DNA from: Owenia fusiformis
Taxonomy: Eukaryota > Annelida > Polychaeta > Sabellida > Oweniidae
Assembly (NCBI GenBank): GCA_903813345.2
Contig: CAIIXF020000281.1
Span: 1 to 25,000, forward strand
Reading direction: 5' to 3'
DNA: 25,000 bases
Shown: positions 20,146 to 25,000 of the stretch, one piece after another
Layout: the number at the start of each line of letters is the position of its first letter
Numbering within the stretch: the first letter of the stretch is position 1
Program-made: the position numbers and the translations under genes
The notes under the pieces: model-generated
What the model was told of the DNA's origin: nothing
Databases searched by the model: none
Seen by the model: the letters and a program-made list of their open reading frames with translations, nothing else

Positions 20146-21018
20146 ATCCCAATTGCCCTTATACAATAACTTGCATTCAGGATTTACATGAAATATTATT
20201 ATTTTTATTCTAGATATAACTTGCAATAGTGGGATTTGTCCCAATTGCCTTTATACAATAACTTGCATTCAGGATTTACATGAAATATTATTATTTTTAT
20301 TCTAGATATAACTTGCAATAGTGGGATTTGTCCCAATTGCCCTTATACAATAACTTGCATTCAGGATTTACATGAAATATTATTTGTTTTATTCTAGATA
20401 TAACATGTGATAGTGGGATTTGTCCCAATTGCCTTTATACAATAACTTGCATTCAGGATTTACATGAAATATTATTTGTTTTATTCTAGATATAACATGT
20501 GATAGTGGGATTTGTCCCAATTGCTCTTATACAATAACTTGCATTCAGGATTCACATGAAGTATTATTTGTTTTATTCTAGATATAACTTGCGATAGTAG
20601 GATTTGTCCCAATTGCCCTTATACAATAACTTGCATTCAGGATTTACATGAAATATTATTTGTTTTATTCTAGATATAACTTGCGATAGTGGGATTTGTC
20701 CCAATTGCCCTTATACAATAACTTGCATTCAGGATTAGCATGAAATATTATTTGTTTTATTCTAGATATAACTTGCAATAGTGGGATTTGTCCCAATTGC
20801 TCTTATACAATAACTTGCATTCAGGATTAACATGAAATTTTATTTGTTCTATTCTAGATATAACTTGCGATAGTGGGATTTGTCCCAATTGCCCTTATAC
20901 AATAACTTGCATTCAGGATTTACATGAAATATTATTTGTTTTATTCTAGATATAACATGTGACAGTGGGATTTGTCCCAATTGCCCTTACACAATAATTT
21001 GCACTCAGGATTCACCTG
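20146..21018 (+). repeat. Array C: tandem repeat of a Cys-rich exon 5' part plus splice acceptor
   Basis: Ten copies of AATTGCCCTTATACAATAAC at exact 92-bp spacing (20151 to 20979). Nine contain TTTTATTCTAG followed by ATATAAC, so acceptors recur at 20214, 20306 and on to 20950. Each repeat starts with exon codons ITCDSGICPNCPYTI and leaves the exon after CAGGATT-AC, then runs through intron text to the next acceptor. Only the last copy extends to a donor. Confidence 0.95.
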
Positions 21019-21060
21019 CAATACCAACCTGTGATTGTACTAACTGTGGATGTCTGCAAG
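20950..21060 (+). CDS. Cys-rich gene, exon 1 in window
   Basis: 111 nt after TTATTCTAG, left at CAAG/GTGAGT. It encodes ITCDSGICPNCPYTIICT and CDCTNCGCLQ. It is the only array C copy continuing to a donor. Nine acceptor copies precede it. Confidence 0.7.
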
Positions 21061-24000
21061 GTGAGTGGAGAACTTTTTTCAAATTTTTTATTTCTTTGTT
21101 TTTAACTTTATTTACTTATATATTTAAATTTAGAAATTAGTATTTTATATTCCCTGTATCCCAAAGGAGAAGCCTCTCAACTACATGCCACCCTGTGTCT
21201 TTTGTCTTTCCCTAATTTTGACCCTCACACTTCCTCCAAGTTTAGTCATTTACCACCAATTCCTCTTTATATTTCAGGTCAACCCAATCTGTGTGATCAT
21301 CAAGTTAATGTTATAGAACCACAAGTGGACAGTTCAATAACATACACTTCTGATGATTTAACAAACACAATTATTGCGGTAAGTTTTAACTAGAGAAACA
21401 ACTTGTACAAAACATCAAGTTAATGTTATAGAGCCACCAACAGACAGCTACATTACACAAACATCTGATCATATAACAAACACAATTGTTTTGGTAAGTA
21501 TTAACTAGAAAACACCAACTCCAGAGTGAATCAAACAACACAAACAAAACATATCTGACATCATATTTTGATTGGGAGGCTATTTTGAGTTTAATTAATT
21601 TTGGGCTAAGGTCTAATTTCATTAAAACCTCAATCATGAATCAACCTTAAAATCAAGCTTGATTCAACATTGATATCCCCAACTTTGAATCAGGCCTGAA
21701 AAATCAACACTGAATCAAGCTTGATATCAAGCTTAAATTGAGAGTTGAATAGACTAGATGCGAGTAGAAATAATCTTGATTTACATCATTAAATATTCAA
21801 AATTCAGTCAAAGTGATGTCATATTTGAAATCTGCATGTAAAAGTTCATCTAGAAATATGATTTCGAAAATTGTCTATCAACTTTGAAAATTTAATTTTT
21901 TTGAAAATGCGACTTCTTGTTCGGGTTGATTACCCATAGACCCCATATTACAATATCACAAAAAGTGAAATATCTTTTCTTGTATTGGACAGATAATATT
22001 TTCTTTTACTGGACATGTTTTAATTTGCAGAACTATTAGATATACATAAGGGTTATATGAAAATTGAACCACGCAAATAGATGTAATTTAAGTTAAAGGG
22101 AACTTTCTACTATACCCGCCATGCTATCTGACCCGAACGAGCCACCTGGTGGTGAATCCGGTAACTACCTACTCGCATCTGCGTTATTAGCATTGATTCA
22201 CTGAATCAACACAAGGGCAATTATGGCCACATCAATGCTTGAGAAAATCAATGTTGAATCAATGTTGATTTTTCATTGAATCAACATTCAGAAATATTTG
22301 CTGTGTATAGGAGACTCTACCATGAATAAACAAAGGGTTCACTTTTTGGGTTGCCATGCATAACAGTTTATATCATTTCTCCTTTGTAGGGAACTGACCT
22401 AGAAACACCATTAATCACATCGCATTTCAATGTAAATGGCATAAGAGCTCAGTTATGGAAGACTTACATGTTAGAAGATAACTGCAACTTCGTCCTTGAT
22501 AATTTGAATTCATGTGAGGAAAGGAAAACTGAAGCAGAAATCATCCAAAATGACCTTACATTATTTGTCAATCCAGACATGAATTTTTTCCAATCAGTGT
22601 TTGATGAACTCCAATCATCAGGCGTAAGTGCAGAGGATTCAACATTGCAAACAAAGATATTGGGCTCTATCCAGTTCTATGAAGATTTAAAGAAGTTTCT
22701 AACATATAAATTGTCTATATTACATAACACAGGTATGTGTCACTTAATATAAAAAATTCAAAATGAATAAAAACTAAGTAACAGCAATGCCAAGGAATGG
22801 CAAATATCCTCGAACAGACATGGTTGAGATTTTTTAAAAATCCCTCTACTACTTTTTCACTTGTAGCAAAAATCTTAAAATTACGCAAATAAAAATCATT
22901 TTCATAATGGATGCCCAATAGCAAAGTGTCTTAGACAGTGTGCAATGCTCATGAGTGACCACATATTAAATATGAACAAAACCTCTCAACCACTTTTCGA
23001 GTTGAAGTAAAAAAAGGTAAAATAACTGGCCATTTTTACTGCTGAAGTGTCATAAGACAGTGCTCCAGTTGCTCCACTATTTTTCCAGTTACAGCAAAAA
23101 CCGTTGAATAGAGTTTATTAAATAACCGCTTTTTTCAAGATGGCAACCATGTTTTTTAAACATTTAGATTTCTAATTTAATCCATATCCTATATTTCTTT
23201 GCATTTAAACCATATTAATGTTGCAGCTAGCTCTATATGTTGTACCTAAAATACTGTTAAATTGACACTAAAATGGTGGTCATATAAATGAACTTGTACT
23301 CCCATGGAGCATATACTTACAAAATATAAACATAATGGTCTAACCGTATTTGATTTATTGCCAAGGAAACGGATGTATGGACATACTTATGGACGGATGG
23401 ATGAAGCTGTTCTCTACATCCCCCCAAACTTTGTTTGATGGAAAATGAGTCAAACGTAATAGTTCACAAAAACAAATGATCAAGGATCATATGAAAGTAA
23501 AAGAAGTTCCTGCATCGAAAAATAAATACTTTTCAGCTTCAGCTAATTGATTTTATAAGATACACAAAGGGAGTGTCATTTTATCAGTCACTCTATTTAT
23601 ACAGTAGTACTTTTGCTGGCATTTTGTCAATTCTGCACAGAGCTTCTTCAAATTTTCCCAAATGTACTTTGAAGTATCGCAACTAAGACTGGAAAGTTTC
23701 AAGAAAATAATAAAAAAAAGCGAGGACAGTTGTGGTTGCTATAGTAACATGATATCACAATACCCGGGCAACTTTTCCATGATAATTACTGATATCTAAC
23801 ATTTTTGAATTACTGAAGACAATATCCAATTCACATATTTCACTGCAACATTTCTTGTTTGTTTTATTAGTTGCTTTGTTGTAATGGTGTTGCTCTACAA
23901 CTCACATTCAAGTGTGATTTCATAATTATAATATTTATTCAATTTCATCAAATATCACTTTGTATAACAGTCTGCACAATTCACGGTTGAGTGTTTGAAA

Positions 24001-24897
24001 AGATCCAATTTGAAGCCAATCATCCACCTTGATAATGCGCCTACCCCAAGTCAGCATTAAAGACCAATGTAGCTATATAGGAGCTGGGTCTTGAGGTCTA
24101 AGAGCATGTACCATATTATTCCTATCATGCTATCATTTTTTACTTGTATGGAGAATAGAATGCTAATCAGCGCAGTAGAACCCTCATAAATGAGAATGAC
24201 CATCTCTAAGTTGTCCTATCAACCCTGCTGCAGGGTGCGTGACGTGTCCTTAAATGAGTTTGCTATGACTCTCATGTGTTTGACCCACGGTTTGGATGGT
24301 TCCAGCATGCTAAACTGACCAAAGATGAGCCTACTTTTCAAAGTAAAGGATACATAGGGTTATCAAATGATGTAAAGCAAATGTTATTCCCAACAGTTGT
24401 TGCATTTCAACTTAACAAATGGGATGTAACTTTATGCATGGAATCTTGCCCAAGGTATTGTGATGTTATGTCACCATAGCAACCATAACTCTACCTGAGT
24501 TTCATAATTATTATTGAAACTTCGCAGTTTTAATAACAATACTTAAAAGTCCATGATGTAAAATTTTGAAGACAATTGGTGCATGTCTAGAATTAAATAT
24601 CTGCACCAGTCATGTTACTTTGGGAACACCCTGTATACTTTATGGCAGCTTTTTATTATTTAATGATATAAAACCCACATTTCAATACAATAAAAAAATA
24701 TCTTAACTTGTTTGCTTTTCAGTCTCACCATCTTAAGATTTGAGCCCTCATCTTTCCACATATAATATATTTAAACTAAAAATGGCTGTATAATGTTTCA
24801 GGTTATGAATGTGTGGTCGACAGTCACTGCCGGGGTGTATGTATTGATTGTGTATGCCATAGGTGTAGAGATAATGCCGACTGTGCCAATGAACCTG
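20950..24897 (+). CDS. Unrecognised Cys-rich secreted-type protein (partial, 4 exons)
   Basis: I do not recognise this gene. Four exons fit together by splice borders and phase: 20950-21060, 21278-21378, 22390-22732, 24802-24897. They encode about 215 residues: a Cys-rich module (ITCDSGICPNCP to CDCTNCGCLQ, nine Cys), a polar linker with one Cys, a 114-residue exon rich in predicted helix (QLWKTYMLEDNCNFVLDN, FFQSVFDELQ, FYEDLKKFLTYKLS) and a second Cys-rich module (CVVDSHCRGVCIDCVCHR, eight Cys). Phase 1 borders around the Cys modules resemble shuffled extracellular modules such as EGF-like ones, although the spacing is not canonical EGF. No start, signal peptide or stop is in the window. 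Further exons between 22733 and 24801 cannot be ruled out. Confidence 0.6.
21278..21378 (+). CDS. Cys-rich gene, exon 2 in window
   Basis: 101 nt between TATATTTCAG and GCG/GTAAGT. It encodes QPNLCDHQVNVIEPQVD and SDDLTNTIIA. The split Gly codon joins LQ-G-QPN. Its 3' part with donor is duplicated directly downstream (21413). Confidence 0.65.
21298..21512 (+). repeat. Two-copy duplication of exon 3' part plus donor
   Basis: CATCAAGTTAATGTTATAGA at 21298 recurs at 21413 (115-bp shift), and similarity runs through ACAAACACAATT to a donor GTAAGT-TTAACTAGA in both. The second copy has base changes but keeps an open frame (NVIEPPTDSYITQTSDH) and a donor at 21495; it lacks a proper acceptor. Confidence 0.85.
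21640..22300. repeat. TTGAATCAA-rich repeats and inverted-repeat element
   Basis: Many short words such as AATCAAGCTTGAT, TTGAATCAACATT and AATCAATGTTGA flank a segment bounded by GATGCGAGTAG (near 21756) and its complement CTACTCGCATC (near 22169). This looks like a nonautonomous element inserted into, or ending in, a simple TGATTCAA-type repeat. No gene recognised in 21516-22389. Confidence 0.55.
22390..22732 (+). CDS. Cys-rich gene, exon 3 in window (helix-rich)
   Basis: 343 nt between CCTTTGTAG and ACAG/GTATGT, with the longest uninterrupted frame of this gene. It encodes 114 residues beginning GTDLETPLITSHFNV, with two Cys (NCNF and NSCEE) and regular hydrophobic spacing suggesting several amphipathic helices. 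The length and layout are like a small helical bundle; no family assigned. Confidence 0.7.
22733..24801. other. Intron-like stretch, 2.1 kb
   Basis: No convincing exon. Diverged dispersed-repeat text is present: CTACTTTTTCACTTGTAGC near 22849 and CCACTATTTTTCCAGTTACA near 23073 head two related stretches, and GGACGGATGGATGAAG lies near 23390. The open frame at 24276-24479 is not recognisable. Confidence 0.45.
24802..24897 (+). CDS. Cys-rich gene, exon 4 in window
   Basis: 96 nt between ATGTTTCAG and CCTG/GTAAAT, a phase 1-1 module. It encodes YECVVDSHCRGVCIDC and HRCRDNADCANEP, eight Cys in 31 residues. Its second half has a decayed copy just downstream. Confidence 0.65.
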
Positions 24898-24962
24898 GTA
24901 AATATTCAACATATATATTATCAATGTGCATGCCACAGGAGCAGAGGTAATGCCAACAGTTA
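24846..24962 (+). repeat. Partial duplicate of the last Cys-rich exon
   Basis: TGTGTATGCCATAGGTGTAG of the exon recurs from about 24924 as TGTGCATGCCACAGGAGCAG, about 75 bp downstream, followed in both by AGATAATGCC-like text. The second copy has lost Cys codons and its donor, so it is a decayed exon-edge duplicate. Confidence 0.75.
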
Positions 24963-25000
24963 ATACTATACATATTATAAATTGATCTGAATTTGATAAA

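Noticed and set aside
24276-24479. Plus-strand 67-codon open frame
   Set aside because: No recognisable domain and no convincing splice borders; kept only as a mention in the intron entry.

Overview
This is a eukaryotic (metazoan) window. It is AT-rich, its genes are split into short exons with GT/AG junctions, and it holds inverted-repeat elements and many tandem arrays. The proteins and the general look (frequent TACATGTA-type words, GGACGGA-type hairpin elements) fit a marine invertebrate, perhaps a mollusc or another lophotrochozoan, or an ambulacrarian. I cannot fix the phylum.

Three protein-coding loci can be read. (1) Minus strand, 14744 down to 517: the last 14 coding exons I can resolve of the HECT E3 ubiquitin ligase UBE3B. 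They join in phase into about 640 C-terminal residues, ending in the catalytic-Cys exon and the stop. The N-terminal part lies beyond 17.7 kb or outside the window. (2) Plus strand, 2491-4471: a complete two-exon Golgi-type carbohydrate sulfotransferase (HNK-1ST/CHST8-14 family), nested in antisense inside a 4.8 kb UBE3B intron. (3) Plus strand, 20950-24897: four phase-compatible exons of an unrecognised secreted-looking gene: Cys-rich module, linker, 114-residue helix-rich exon, Cys-rich module. It is open at both ends.

The striking feature is tandem repetition of exon edges. Array A (9361-11745, about 23 units of 103-108 bp) repeats the 3' end of a UBE3B exon with its splice donor. Array B (14641-17712, about 23 units of about 130 bp) repeats the 5' part of another UBE3B exon with its splice acceptor. 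Array C (20146-21018, about 10 units of 92 bp) repeats the 5' part of a Cys-rich exon with its acceptor. Smaller examples sit at the UBE3B stop codon (356-531), upstream of an exon acceptor (11818-12190), at 21298-21512 and at 24846-24962. In the 108-bp units of array A each repeat has AG, 39 nt (13 codons, phase 0-0), GT, then a 69-nt spacer. They therefore look like a row of potential 13-codon microexons.

Other content: a foldback element with 89-bp inverted arms (5488-5911), a small hairpin element (5040-5163), hairpins and inverted repeats at 19324-19820, a possible tRNA-related SINE (18805-19010), TTGAATCAA-rich repeats (21640-22300), microsatellites, and long non-coding stretches with nothing identifiable.
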